Below the pieces are notes generated by a model that did no database searches, was not told where the DNA came from, and saw only the letters and a list, made by a program, of their open reading frames with translations. From contig JARKPU010000067.1 in NCBI GenBank assembly GCA_029975055.1, positions 124,001-188,000 on the forward strand: a stretch of DNA of 64,000 bases. Direction: 5' to 3'. Shown here piece after piece: positions 26,273 to 34,114 of this stretch. This stretch comes from Anaerolinea sp. (GTDB lineage Bacteria > Chloroflexota > Anaerolineae > Anaerolineales > Anaerolineaceae). Numbering within the stretch: position 1 is the stretch's first letter; each line of letters opens with the position of its first letter. A program made the position numbers and the translations under genes.

Positions 26273-27118
26273 TCAAGGATTCGGGCGCTTCACCCGCCTG
26301 GCAAATGCCGCCGCCAGCCCCGGAAGGCTGAGGAGGACCGTCAGGAAAAGCCCAAACTCCAGGCACGAGAAGAACGAATTCCAGCCGTTGCCGGGCGCGT
26401 CCATCCAGGTTTCCTGCCGGCCGTTCCAGTAGTAACCGAGGAATACGGCCGAGACCGCCCACGCCAGCAGCACCGCACCGGCCAGCCACAAGAAGCCCGG
26501 CATAGGCCCCCGCGTGCGCATGTAGGCCAGCGCCCCGCCCGCCAGGATGAGAAAGCCCAGCGCGAGGATCGGCTCATCGCCTCGCACCTCGTCGAAGCTG
26601 ATCAGCAGCGCCACCGGCAGCAGACCATAAAAGGCAAACGAGAGGAGCGACCAGTCTCTGCCGATGCCCCCGAAAAGCTGCTTCAACGGCCGCAGCGAGC
26701 GGGTGAGCGCCAGACCCACCGCCAGGATGATCATCTCCGGGATCCACGCCCGCCAGCCAATGATCTCGCCGCCTAAAACGCGCCCGAAGAAATTGAACCC
26801 CGGCAATGCCGAGAAGCCGATCCACAGCGAAACGGTGAGCTGCAGCCCCAGGTAGGGGTAAGACCAGCGCGGCCAGCCGCGCACCCAGGCGAATATGAGC
26901 GCGGCGATGAGAGCGCCTTCCAGCAGCAAGAGGAACCAGCTGGTGGCAGTCATGAGCGTCTGCTGCACGGCAGGCTGGTCAGCCTCAAGAACCGGTTTCA
27001 GCAGCAAGGAGATGAAGCTCGCAAGCAGGATCAAAACAGGCCCCACCAGCGCCGGCAGGGTGCCCAGCACGGCCGGGCCCCACGGCTCGCGCGGGGGTTT
27101 GAATGTTTCGGCAGCCAT
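26273..27118 (-). CDS. polytopic membrane protein of unknown function
   Basis: A 281-residue protein with about seven to eight hydrophobic helices and no recognisable catalytic motif. The start at 27118 (MAAETFKPPREPWG) is preceded by GAGGAGGG with good spacing; the frame continues to 27139. It lies 39 bases downstream of the radical SAM gene on the same strand, so it may be co-transcribed with it. Confidence 0.6.
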   Translation of the reverse strand: MAAETFKPPREPWGPAVLGTLPALVGPVLILLASFISLLLKPVLEADQPAVQQTLMTATSWFLLLLEGALIAALIFAWVRGWPRWSYPYLGLQLTVSLWIGFSALPGFNFFGRVLGGEIIGWRAWIPEMIILAVGLALTRSLRPLKQLFGGIGRDWSLLSFAFYGLLPVALLISFDEVRGDEPILALGFLILAGGALAYMRTRGPMPGFLWLAGAVLLAWAVSAVFLGYYWNGRQETWMDAPGNGWNSFFSCLEFGLFLTVLLSLPGLAAAFARRVKRPNP

Positions 27119-27157
27119 AGAAATGCCCTCCTCTACCATTTCCCCCCGGGGGCGGCG

Positions 27158-28270
27158 CTACAGCCGCACGCGCATCGGGTAACCCGGCCCGGAGAGGCGC
27201 ACCTCGGCCGGGTCTTTGGGCCACACGCCCGGGATGCTTGTGCCGCAGCGCGGGCAAGCGCCTTCGGCCGTCAGGTGATAGGCCTGGATCACATACCCCC
27301 GCCGCTCGATCAGCCGCTCGCCGCACTTCGGGCAGAGCGTGTCTTCGTAGGTTCCCACCCGGCCGGGCAGGTTGCCCGCGTAAACGAAGCGCAGCCCGGC
27401 TTCCTGGCCGATCTCAGCCGCCTGGCGCAGGCTCGCCGAACCGGTCGGCGGGGCATCCATCTTGTAATCGGGGTGGTAGGCCGTCACGTGCCAGGGGATA
27501 TCCGGCGAGACCGAGGCGAGGAAGCGCGCCGCCTCCCACAACTCATCCGGGCTGTCATTGAAGCCCGGCACCACCAGCGTCACCACCTCCACCCACAGGC
27601 CCATGGTGTGCGCCGCCTGGATGGTATCCAGCACATGCTGCAGCACCCCGCCGAGTTTGCGGTAATTTTTATCCTGCATGCTCTTCAGGTCTACCTTGTA
27701 AGCGCTCAGGTAAGGGCGCAGGTAACCAAGCGCTTCGGGCGTGGCGTTGCCGTTCGAGACAAAGGCGCAGTTCAACCCGGCAGCTTTGGCGAGTTTGAAG
27801 ATCTCCACCGCCCACTCGGAGGTGATCAGCGGCTCGTTATAAGAGGAAACGATGGTGCGGCAGCGGTTCCTCACGGCATAGTGCACCATCTGTTCGGCGC
27901 TGAGGGGCTGGACGGAATAGATGCTGTCGTCGGAGGCCGGGTCGCGCATGGCCTGCGAGGTGATCCAGTTCTGGCAGTACCCGCAGTGGAAGTCGCAGCC
28001 CAGCATGCCAAAGGTCAGGGCGTCGCTGCCGGGGAAGACGTGCGAGAACGGCTTCTTTTCGATCGGGTCCACCTGCAGCGCCGCCACGTAACCGCGCGGC
28101 ACGCGCAGCTGCCCTTCGCGGTTGAAGCGCACCTGGCAAATGCCGCGCCGCCCGGGGCGGATCAGGCAGCGGTGTGCGCAGGCAAAACAGCGCACGGAAC
28201 CATCGGGAAGAGCCTCGAACAGCTCTCCCGCGGTGGTCATGCGGTCGAGATATTCGGATAGTTCGGTCAT
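27158..28270 (-). CDS. amrS: AmmeMemoRadiSam-type radical SAM enzyme (AmrS-like)
   Basis: A 370-residue radical SAM protein. The iron-sulfur site is CDFHCGYC (Cys92, Cys96, Cys99, CxxxCxxC). It is preceded by an N-terminal CFACAHRC..GRRGICQVRFN cysteine motif and followed near the C terminus by a two-part zinc motif (CPKCGERL, CPRCGTSI). This arrangement is that of the AmmeMemoRadiSam AmrS family, related to pyruvate-formate-lyase activases. The usual partners (AmmeMemo domains) are not in the window. The start MTELSEYLDR at 28270 fits the family; the frame extends to 28498. Confidence 0.85.
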   Translation of the reverse strand: MTELSEYLDRMTTAGELFEALPDGSVRCFACAHRCLIRPGRRGICQVRFNREGQLRVPRGYVAALQVDPIEKKPFSHVFPGSDALTFGMLGCDFHCGYCQNWITSQAMRDPASDDSIYSVQPLSAEQMVHYAVRNRCRTIVSSYNEPLITSEWAVEIFKLAKAAGLNCAFVSNGNATPEALGYLRPYLSAYKVDLKSMQDKNYRKLGGVLQHVLDTIQAAHTMGLWVEVVTLVVPGFNDSPDELWEAARFLASVSPDIPWHVTAYHPDYKMDAPPTGSASLRQAAEIGQEAGLRFVYAGNLPGRVGTYEDTLCPKCGERLIERRGYVIQAYHLTAEGACPRCGTSIPGVWPKDPAEVRLSGPGYPMRVRL

Positions 28271-28728
28271 ATATTCAATATAACCCGAAATGGTCAGGAT
28301 TTCTAGTAGTCGATCAATCCACGCGTGCGTGCATCCTTCTCCATGGAATATCCGCGCGAAAGATGATTGGTCAAATTTTCTATCTGTAATGAACTTGAAA
28401 GGAAAATCGCCGGCGAGAGTTTGTATAATCAATGTGACAGCCGAATTCTTCAGCTCACGGGGGTGCGCATGAAGCTCGAGAAACCAATCACCGGTCAAAC
28501 ATCAACCGTGAGCAGAGTCGCACGTCCAGACAACTGGATGAAACTTTTTTTCGACTCATACGTTATATATAGTAGAGAGAACCGTCTGGCGCACGCCGGC
28601 GCCGCGGTTCGGCATTTTCGGTAGTAGTGCTTCTGCTTTCTGAAAATTGTCGAGCAAGCCTCGCAAATTTCAGAAAAAAGAACCACAGGATCTTGTCGGT
28701 GATGAGTAATGGGAGAGAGGAGGGCCGT
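28271..28728. other. intergenic region with promoter-like boxes and palindromic element b
   Basis: About 460 bases without a gene I can support. TATAAT (about 28426) is a candidate -10 on the plus strand, without a well-spaced -35. A 51-codon frame from ATG 28469 has a G-rich upstream stretch but no recognisable protein character. Element b (28637-28676) lies near the right end, upstream of the microprotein. Confidence 0.5.
28637..28690. repeat. palindromic element b
   Basis: Imperfect palindrome with arms of 19 bases (28637-28655 with 28658-28676; outer part TTTCTGAAA / TTTCAGAAA, inner CGAGC-aa-GCCTCG), followed by AAAAGAACCACAGGATC. The shape and right flank resemble elements a and e. Confidence 0.65.
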
Positions 28729-28812
28729 ATGTGGATCGTTTACGTGGTCGTCGCCGTGATCGCCGTCATATTCGGCGCCATCAGCCTCATCAACCTGGAG
28801 ACTGAAAGCTAG
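28729..28812 (+). CDS. 27-residue single-TM microprotein
   Basis: The frame is short: MWIVYVVVAVIAVIFGAI, then SLINLETES. It forms one hydrophobic helix followed by a short polar tail. A very strong ribosome-binding site, GAGAGGAGGG (28715-28724), lies four bases before the ATG, and a strong intrinsic terminator follows at 28902-28931. That makes a complete small transcription unit. The same frame extends upstream to 28627, but only the ATG at 28729 has the site. Function unknown; single-helix microproteins often modulate membrane enzymes or act as toxins. Confidence 0.6.
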   Translation: MWIVYVVVAVIAVIFGAISLINLETES

Positions 28813-28901
28813 AATGCACATTGACCGGGCTGGGTAGCTGAATATACCCGTCTGCCGCTGCGCCCAGCGCGCGAGCGTCAAAATTTCGTCTCAATCCACC
28901 A

Positions 28902-28938
28902 GAATGAGCCGGTGTACCAAACACCGGCTCTATTTTTG
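28902..28938 (+). terminator. intrinsic terminator after the microprotein
   Basis: Perfect stem GAGCCGGTGT-accaa-ACACCGGCTC followed by TATTTTT. Confidence 0.85.
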
Positions 28939-29053
28939 GTTAATTATCGACTATATTTATATATATTATCAATGTTTCGCTGTACAATGTGAGATGGCTC
29001 AACAACAATTTCACATTGCGGCAGAATTCTGAGCCATTAAGGATTCACCCCTG

Positions 29054-29902
29054 ATGAAAAACCTGATCTTGCGCTATCCGGTAAATTCTTTCTTCGCGAT
29101 GGCCATTCTATTTTCCTGGATCGCCGTCGCCCCTTTGCTGCTCGTTCCTGCTCTGCCGGTCGAGCCGTTCCAGATCCTTGGCGGGTTGGCCGGGCCGACT
29201 CTCTCGGCGGTGATCGTCATCGCCCTCACGGAAGGGCGCGCCGGGCTCGGCCGCTTCTTCAGGCGCTATATTCAGGTGCGCGCTGGCATCCTTTGGTGGT
29301 TGGCTGTCCTCTTCGGCATCCTCATCGCCATCAACCTGGTCGCCTCCGCCTTCCTGGGCGTATCGATCCTCGCTGAGTTCGCCCGGAATATCGGGTTGAT
29401 CATCCCCACCTATCTGGTCACCCTGGTCACCGGGGTCATTTTAGGCCCGCTGTGGGAAGAGCCCGGCTGGCGCGGCTTTGCCCTGCCCCGCCTGCAGGAG
29501 CGCTACGGTGCGGTGATCGCCTCCGTGTTCATCGGCATCCTGTGGGCTGTCTGGCATGCGCCGGGTTACCTGGGGGGGTGGATGACTTCGAACTTCCTTG
29601 CTCTGCTGCTCACCTGCATCGGTTTTTCGATCCTGGCAACCTGGGTGTACAACAACACCCATGGCAGCATCCTGCTGATGATCTTGCTGCATTCCTCCGG
29701 CAACGCCGCCATCTCCATCGGTGCCCGCATCCTTCCAACCGATCTTTCCATCCCCATGCGCAGCTTCGTTTACGCCGGGTGGATCCCTGCCATTATGTAT
29801 GTTGTGCTGGCAGGCCTGATCCTGGTCTTCACCCGGGGGCGGGTTTCTCATCAGAGCGTGGCGGCCCCGGCGGTGGCATCCAGGCCCCTCTCGATCGAAT
29901 AA
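29054..29902 (+). CDS. CPBP-family intramembrane metalloprotease (first copy)
   Basis: A 282-residue polytopic protein of the CPBP (CAAX protease / bacteriocin-processing, Abi) family. Motif 1 is EEPGWRGFALPRLQERYG with Glu135 and Glu136. Motif 2 is the WAVWHAPGYL His. Motif 3 is weak (LLHSSGNAA). Such enzymes cleave membrane substrates within the bilayer, and some serve bacteriocin immunity. Two further CPBP genes follow at 30151 and 33089. The start has only a weak ribosome-binding site (AAGGATTC). Confidence 0.85.
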   Translation: MKNLILRYPVNSFFAMAILFSWIAVAPLLLVPALPVEPFQILGGLAGPTLSAVIVIALTEGRAGLGRFFRRYIQVRAGILWWLAVLFGILIAINLVASAFLGVSILAEFARNIGLIIPTYLVTLVTGVILGPLWEEPGWRGFALPRLQERYGAVIASVFIGILWAVWHAPGYLGGWMTSNFLALLLTCIGFSILATWVYNNTHGSILLMILLHSSGNAAISIGARILPTDLSIPMRSFVYAGWIPAIMYVVLAGLILVFTRGRVSHQSVAAPAVASRPLSIE

Positions 29903-29927
29903 CCGGGTACAGCCCGGCCTCTAAAGT

Positions 29928-29955
29928 GCAGATGCCGGGTTCCATCGGCATCTGC
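29928..29955. terminator. hairpin after the first CPBP gene
   Basis: Perfect stem GCAGATGCCG-ggttccat-CGGCATCTGC, 26 bases past the stop. There is no clear U-run afterwards, so termination is uncertain. Confidence 0.4.
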
Positions 29956-29971
29956 AATATCTGCAAAATAT

Positions 29972-30036
29972 CAACCGCACCTGCTTGAAGTTCAACAAGA
30001 TCAGGGGCTTTCTCAACCCTCGATCTTATTGAAGTT
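29972..30036 (-). pseudogene. remnant of a 3' gene end, duplicate of the 31059-31817 gene tail
   Basis: On the minus strand this stretch matches the 3' end of the gene at 31059-31817. CTTCAAGCAGGTGCG is identical (29978-29992 and 31067-31081), and upstream of it GAGGG, TTGAACTTC and TTCnATA positions align over about 50 bases. The copy has an in-frame TGC-to-TGA change, a one-base deletion and a changed stop region, so it cannot encode the intact tail. It lies 70 bases past the first CPBP gene, just as the intact gene lies past the second CPBP gene. Confidence 0.7.
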
Positions 30037-30150
30037 GGAATGTGCCGCGTTAACGAGAGGTCGTTCGCCGATTCTATACCATAATAGGAAGACTGCGTTC
30101 GTCCGCGTTCACCGGGCCGGTCTCGGTCGCCTGCCCTCGGGGAGGATACA

Positions 30151-30966
30151 ATGCGCTCATCCGTCTCGCCTGTTCACCCGGCAACATTCTTTGGTCTCAC
30201 CTACTTGCTTTCCTGGCTGGTTTGGATTCCCCTGGCGCTTTCTCATTTCGGCGTCGGGCCGTTTCACATCCCCGAAGCCACCAGCGGCGTGGTGAGGCTG
30301 CTTGGGGTGCTCATGCCCGCCACCTCCGCGCTGATCTTAACGGCCCGCGCCGCCGGGCGAGCCGGGGTGGGCAGCCTGTTGGGGCGCCTCAAGCTCTGGC
30401 GCGTGGGCTGGCAGTGGTGGGCTGTGGCGGCTCTCATCCAGCCGGCGCTGCTGGTTGCCACCGGGCTGGCCTTCAACGCGTTCGGCGGGCAGCCGCCCAT
30501 CGAAGCCGCGCCGCAAACATCCATCGCCGCCCTGCTGGTGAATATCTTTTTCCTGCTCATCGCCACCCTGGGTGAGGAGATCGGCTGGCGCGGGGTCGCG
30601 CTGCCGGCCCTTCAACAAAGGTACAACGCACGCGTCTCCAGCCTCATCCTGGGGGGCTTATGGGCTGCCTGGCACATCCCCTTCTGGCTGCTGATGGACA
30701 CGTTCGACCAGTTCGGGTTCGGCTACCTGGCGCTGAACCTCCTGTTTGTGCTGGCGCTCACCTTTTACATCACCTGGTTCTTCAATCACTCCCGTGCCAG
30801 CCTGCTGCTCGTGGCGGCCTCGCACGTGGGCTTCAACATCGTCAACGTGGCGCTCTACCCGGTGACGGGCAACCCGCTCGCCTTCGCGGTGTTCACCGCC
30901 CTGAACTGCATCATCGTGCTGCTGATCCTCCCGCGGCTTGAGCCGCCGGCCTCCTCGAAAGCCTGA
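30151..30966 (+). CDS. CPBP-family intramembrane metalloprotease (second copy)
   Basis: A 271-residue polytopic protein. The CPBP motifs are clear: GEEIGWRGVALPALQQRYN (Glu142, Glu143), AAWHIPFWLL, and SHVGFNIVN near the end. It resembles the gene at 29054 in motifs and layout but is well diverged. GGGGAGG at 30139-30145 precedes the ATG. It is followed by a convergent anchored-protein gene. Confidence 0.87.
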   Translation: MRSSVSPVHPATFFGLTYLLSWLVWIPLALSHFGVGPFHIPEATSGVVRLLGVLMPATSALILTARAAGRAGVGSLLGRLKLWRVGWQWWAVAALIQPALLVATGLAFNAFGGQPPIEAAPQTSIAALLVNIFFLLIATLGEEIGWRGVALPALQQRYNARVSSLILGGLWAAWHIPFWLLMDTFDQFGFGYLALNLLFVLALTFYITWFFNHSRASLLLVAASHVGFNIVNVALYPVTGNPLAFAVFTALNCIIVLLILPRLEPPASSKA

Positions 30967-30988
30967 GGCCGCCCAAAGCAAAAAGAGA

Positions 30989-31010
30989 GGGCGGACCGAT
31001 GTGTCCGCCC
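30989..31010 (-). terminator. intrinsic terminator of the anchored-protein gene
   Basis: GGGCGGAC-cgatgt-GTCCGCCC. On the minus strand it is followed by CTCTCTTTTTG. Confidence 0.75.
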
Positions 31011-31058
31011 CTTCGGGTAATCTTATCTATTCAATCAGCCCGCGAACGCACGAGCCGG

Positions 31059-31817
31059 TCAGCGCACCTGCTTGAAGTTCACCAGGATCAGGTTCTTTTC
31101 GCAGCCCTCGAAGGTATCGAAGCTGACGCGCGCCGAGAGCGGGTAGCCCTCCTGGTCGAGCAGCTGCACCCAAACCGATTCTTTCGAAGCGACGGGCGCA
31201 TCTGCCAGAGTGAACTCGTAGCCTCCCGGCCCGTATTGCAGGGCGGTGCCCGTCAGGCTGAGCAGGTAGATCGATTTGCCCAGGTAGCCGCCCATCTGCA
31301 CCGTGATGCCGATGACCGGCGCGCCTTTCATATCGAAGGCCTGCCCCGCCACCCACAGCTTGCAGCCTTCATCGGGGTGAATCACCTGCCCGGAGAGCGT
31401 GGCAGGGGTGCCGCGCAGCGCATATTTATAGGCCGATGCCGCCAGAGTCTCGGTGGGCGGGGCGGGCGTCAGCGTTTCGGTCGGCTCGGGCGTGAGCGTC
31501 TCGGTGGGCGGCAGGGGCGTTGGGGTGGCCGAAGGCTCCAGCGTGGCCGTGGGGGTCCAGGTGGGCGGGAGGATCTTTTGGGTGGGTGTGCTGGAAGGGA
31601 TGAAAACCGTTGGGACGGCCGCAGGCGGAGGGTAGGGGTTCAGCGAGATATACGGGTTGAGGTAGATCACCACAAAGATCACCCCCATCCCGAGCATGCC
31701 CACCACGAGCAGAATCGTGAGGATATCCCAAAAAGCTCCGTTACCCTCGCCGCGCCGCTTGCGCAGCGGGGCGGGGTCGGGCGCGCCTGGCAGATCGAAT
31801 TCTTCGGTCAGACCCAT
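31059..31817 (-). CDS. membrane-anchored extracellular protein with Thr/Pro linker
   Basis: A 252-residue protein: a short cytoplasmic N terminus with KRRGEG, one membrane helix (DILTILLVVGMLGMGVIFVVIYL), a long Pro/Thr/Glu linker, and an extracellular beta-rich domain of about 125 residues (LSGQVIHPDEGCKLWVAGQ to LILVNFKQVR) with two Cys that could pair. It starts at ATG 31817 (GGGAG upstream) or 31832. It lies 24 bases after the peptidyl-prolyl isomerase gene, so the two are probably one operon. A decayed copy of its 3' end lies at 29972-30036. Confidence 0.65.
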   Translation of the reverse strand: MGLTEEFDLPGAPDPAPLRKRRGEGNGAFWDILTILLVVGMLGMGVIFVVIYLNPYISLNPYPPPAAVPTVFIPSSTPTQKILPPTWTPTATLEPSATPTPLPPTETLTPEPTETLTPAPPTETLAASAYKYALRGTPATLSGQVIHPDEGCKLWVAGQAFDMKGAPVIGITVQMGGYLGKSIYLLSLTGTALQYGPGGYEFTLADAPVASKESVWVQLLDQEGYPLSARVSFDTFEGCEKNLILVNFKQVR

Positions 31818-31841
31818 CCCAGTCTCTCCCATTCCTGAGAT

Positions 31842-32765
31842 TCACGGCGCCAGCTCCTCTACCTGCGCGTTCTGGCGCTGCTCGTCCAGCCAGGCCTTCA
31901 GGGCTTTTTGCCCAAGCGCCTGGCGGGCTTCGGGGGTCAGCGGGCGGTTGGCGTCGCGTTCGATCACCTGGATGATGTGATAACCGAAATCGGTCTTGAT
32001 GATTCCGCTGATTTCCCCCGCCTGGAGGGAAAACGCCGCATCCTCCACCGCCGGCTGGGTCAGGTACCCGCGCGGGAACCAGCCCAGGTCGCCCCCCGTC
32101 GAAAGATCATACCCAAAGGCCAGCGTTGCAAAATTCGCGCCAGCCTGCTTCAACTGCTGCTGCACCTGCTGCGCGGCCGCCTCGGTGAAGACGAGGATCT
32201 GCCGGGCATGCACCTGTTCGGCCGAGGCGGGCACCGAAGCCATGATCTGGTCGCGCTGCCAGGCAGCCTCCAGCGAGCGGCGCAGGGCGCTGCGGAACGA
32301 GGCTTCCGTGTACCCCATCCGCGCCAGCCAGTCCTTCAGCGCATCCGCGCCGCCCAGCGAAGCGCTCACCGCCTCCAGCCGGGCCTGCACATCGGCCTCG
32401 CTCACCTCAAAACCGGCGCTGCGCGCCGCCTGCGCCAGCAGTTCCTGGCCGGTCAAGTCTTCCAGCACGCGCTTGCGCTGCTCCTCGGGGCTGAGGGTTT
32501 GCCCGAGGGCCTGCGCCGCCGCCCGGATCTGCTCCATCCCGGCCTGGAACTCAGCCAGCGGGATGCCCTCCCCGTTGACCCTGAGAGCCAGCGGCTCCGG
32601 CGTGGGCGAAGGCGTGGGCGGGGTGGGCGTTTCGGTGGCTGCGGCCGTCTGGGTGGCCCCGGGGGTCTGGCTTGGCAGGGCGGCTGCGCCGCCATTGCAG
32701 CCGGAAAGCATGAGGATCCAAATTGTTAAGCAGATCACCTGGATTGAGCGTGGTTTCACAAACAT
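31842..32765 (-). CDS. PrsA/SurA-like peptidyl-prolyl isomerase lipoprotein
   Basis: A 307-residue lipoprotein: lipobox ILMLSGC near residue 23, a Thr/Pro linker, a SurA-N-like helical chaperone domain (NGEGIPLAEFQAGMEQI onward), and a parvulin rotamase domain with VHARQILVFTEAAA, LAFGYDLSTGGDLGWFPRG and ISGIIKTDFGYHIIQVIER. It probably helps fold proteins outside the cytoplasmic membrane. The neighbour downstream on the same strand is an exported anchored protein. Confidence 0.88.
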   Translation of the reverse strand: MFVKPRSIQVICLTIWILMLSGCNGGAAALPSQTPGATQTAAATETPTPPTPSPTPEPLALRVNGEGIPLAEFQAGMEQIRAAAQALGQTLSPEEQRKRVLEDLTGQELLAQAARSAGFEVSEADVQARLEAVSASLGGADALKDWLARMGYTEASFRSALRRSLEAAWQRDQIMASVPASAEQVHARQILVFTEAAAQQVQQQLKQAGANFATLAFGYDLSTGGDLGWFPRGYLTQPAVEDAAFSLQAGEISGIIKTDFGYHIIQVIERDANRPLTPEARQALGQKALKAWLDEQRQNAQVEELAP

Positions 32766-33088
32766 GCAGGTGATTATACCTTATAGATTTTAGGCGATTT
32801 TCCGCCTCAACGCCCTAACAAATATGAAAGAATCGGGCCTGCCGGAGGTGAATTGCCCTTTTGTGAGAAACCGTGAAAACCTGCCTTCGCAGGCCGGCTT
32901 CGCGCTATTGGAGCGGTGTTCCAATCGCAGGCCATTCGAATGCGTTCACCCTGCCATGGTCTGGCCTCCGCAAAATTTCTGAGCATATCCGCGATAGAAC
33001 CATCCCGGCACGCAGGCGAAAGGCTCACCGAACTGGCAATAATTTGCTACAATCAAGCGAAGAAGTCCACGATTCGGAAGGCGGGGTG
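32766..33088. other. intergenic region holding a short palindromic element
   Basis: There is no supported gene here. At 32880-32927 the string CCTGC-cttc-GCAGG is followed by GGCTTCGCGCT and ATTGGA-gcggtgt-TCCAAT. The CCTGCCTTCGCAGGC and GGCTTCGCGCT strings recur at 46527-46562. A TACAAT box at 33047-33052 is a candidate -10 for the gene starting at 33089. Confidence 0.55.
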
Positions 33089-33991
33089 ATGAAAACTACA
33101 AATGGGTCGAAAGCCGTTCTGGTCACCGCCTGGGTGACGATTCTTGCTATCTCACTGTTCAAAATCGTCGCGCAAGAAATCTTCCATTATACGGTTTCTG
33201 AAAACCTGATGTATGGCTTCATGGCGGGCGTCGGGCTGGCCGGTTTGGCGCTGGCCTCCTTGTGGGCGCCCGTCAGTCCGCTGCGGCCGTTCTTCGGCCT
33301 GTTCCTTGTGCTGGCGGGCGTCCAATGGGTGGTCTTTACGCAAATCGACAGGCTGCCTTTTTATAAGACCTGGCTGAACGACCCGTCTTTCAACGTTTCC
33401 ATGCTGGCCGAGCAATCGCTCAAGTTTCTTTGCACGCTGGCGATCATCGCCTTCCTGTTCATTCTCAAGCGCCGCCGCCAGGCTTTCTTCCTGGCCATGG
33501 GCGATCTCGCCGCGCCGGCAGAGCCGATCCGCTGGCTGGGAGTAAAGAGCGGGGAGCGCTGGAACACCTTGGGGCGCAGCCTGGCCGTCATCCTCAGCCT
33601 GGGCACGCTGGCCTTCCTGGTCATTGCCGGGCGCCCTCCGTTGGACATCGTCGTGAAAGCCCTGCCATTTCTGCCTGCCGTGCTGCTGGCTGCCACGCTG
33701 AACGCCTTTTACGAAGAAATAAGCTTCAAGGCCTCGTTCCTCTCGGTGCTGGAGGGGCCGGCGGGCAAACAACAGGCGCTGCTGCTCATGGCGGCTTTTT
33801 TCGGCATCCTCCACTTTTACGGCGTCCCCTACGGCGTCGTCGGCGTGCTGATGGCCGCATTCCTCGGCTGGCTGCTGGGCAAGTCCATGTTCGAGACGCG
33901 CGGCCTCTTCTGGGCCTGGTTCATCCACTTCGTCCAGGATGTGCTCATCTTTGCCTTCATGGCGATCGGCTCCATCACGCCGGGCGGCTGA
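33089..33991 (+). CDS. divergent CPBP-family membrane metalloprotease
   Basis: A 300-residue polytopic protein. NAFYEEISFKASFLSVLEG carries the paired Glu (209, 210). GILHFYGVP supplies the second-motif His, and the FIHFVQDVLIF helix the third-motif His. EEISFKA replaces the usual EEx3R, so the Arg is missing. The start at ATG 33089 (or GTG 33086) follows GGAAGGCGGGG; the frame is open back to 32873 without support. It is the third CPBP gene within 5 kb. Confidence 0.72.
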   Translation: MKTTNGSKAVLVTAWVTILAISLFKIVAQEIFHYTVSENLMYGFMAGVGLAGLALASLWAPVSPLRPFFGLFLVLAGVQWVVFTQIDRLPFYKTWLNDPSFNVSMLAEQSLKFLCTLAIIAFLFILKRRRQAFFLAMGDLAAPAEPIRWLGVKSGERWNTLGRSLAVILSLGTLAFLVIAGRPPLDIVVKALPFLPAVLLAATLNAFYEEISFKASFLSVLEGPAGKQQALLLMAAFFGILHFYGVPYGVVGVLMAAFLGWLLGKSMFETRGLFWAWFIHFVQDVLIFAFMAIGSITPGG

Positions 33992-34047
33992 GCGGGCCGC
34001 GCCCGGCGCAGGTTCAGCGAAGCGCTTCCCGGTATATCTTTAAAACA

Positions 34048-34075
34048 AAAACGGGCGTGCAGGGCACGCCCGTTG
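34048..34075. terminator. bidirectional terminator between CPBP gene and groEL
   Basis: AACGGGCGTGC-agg-GCACGCCCGTT, with an A-run on its left that reads as a U-run for groEL on the minus strand. Confidence 0.75.
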
Positions 34076-34114
34076 CTTGCAGAGGTTGGGTGAATCTGTT
34101 TCGTGCAGAAAGGT

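Noticed and set aside
28469..28624. 51-codon ORF starting MKLEKPITGQTSTVS
   Set aside because: It has a G-rich upstream stretch, but no recognisable family, and its 3' end runs into palindrome-rich DNA. Not enough support to list as a gene.
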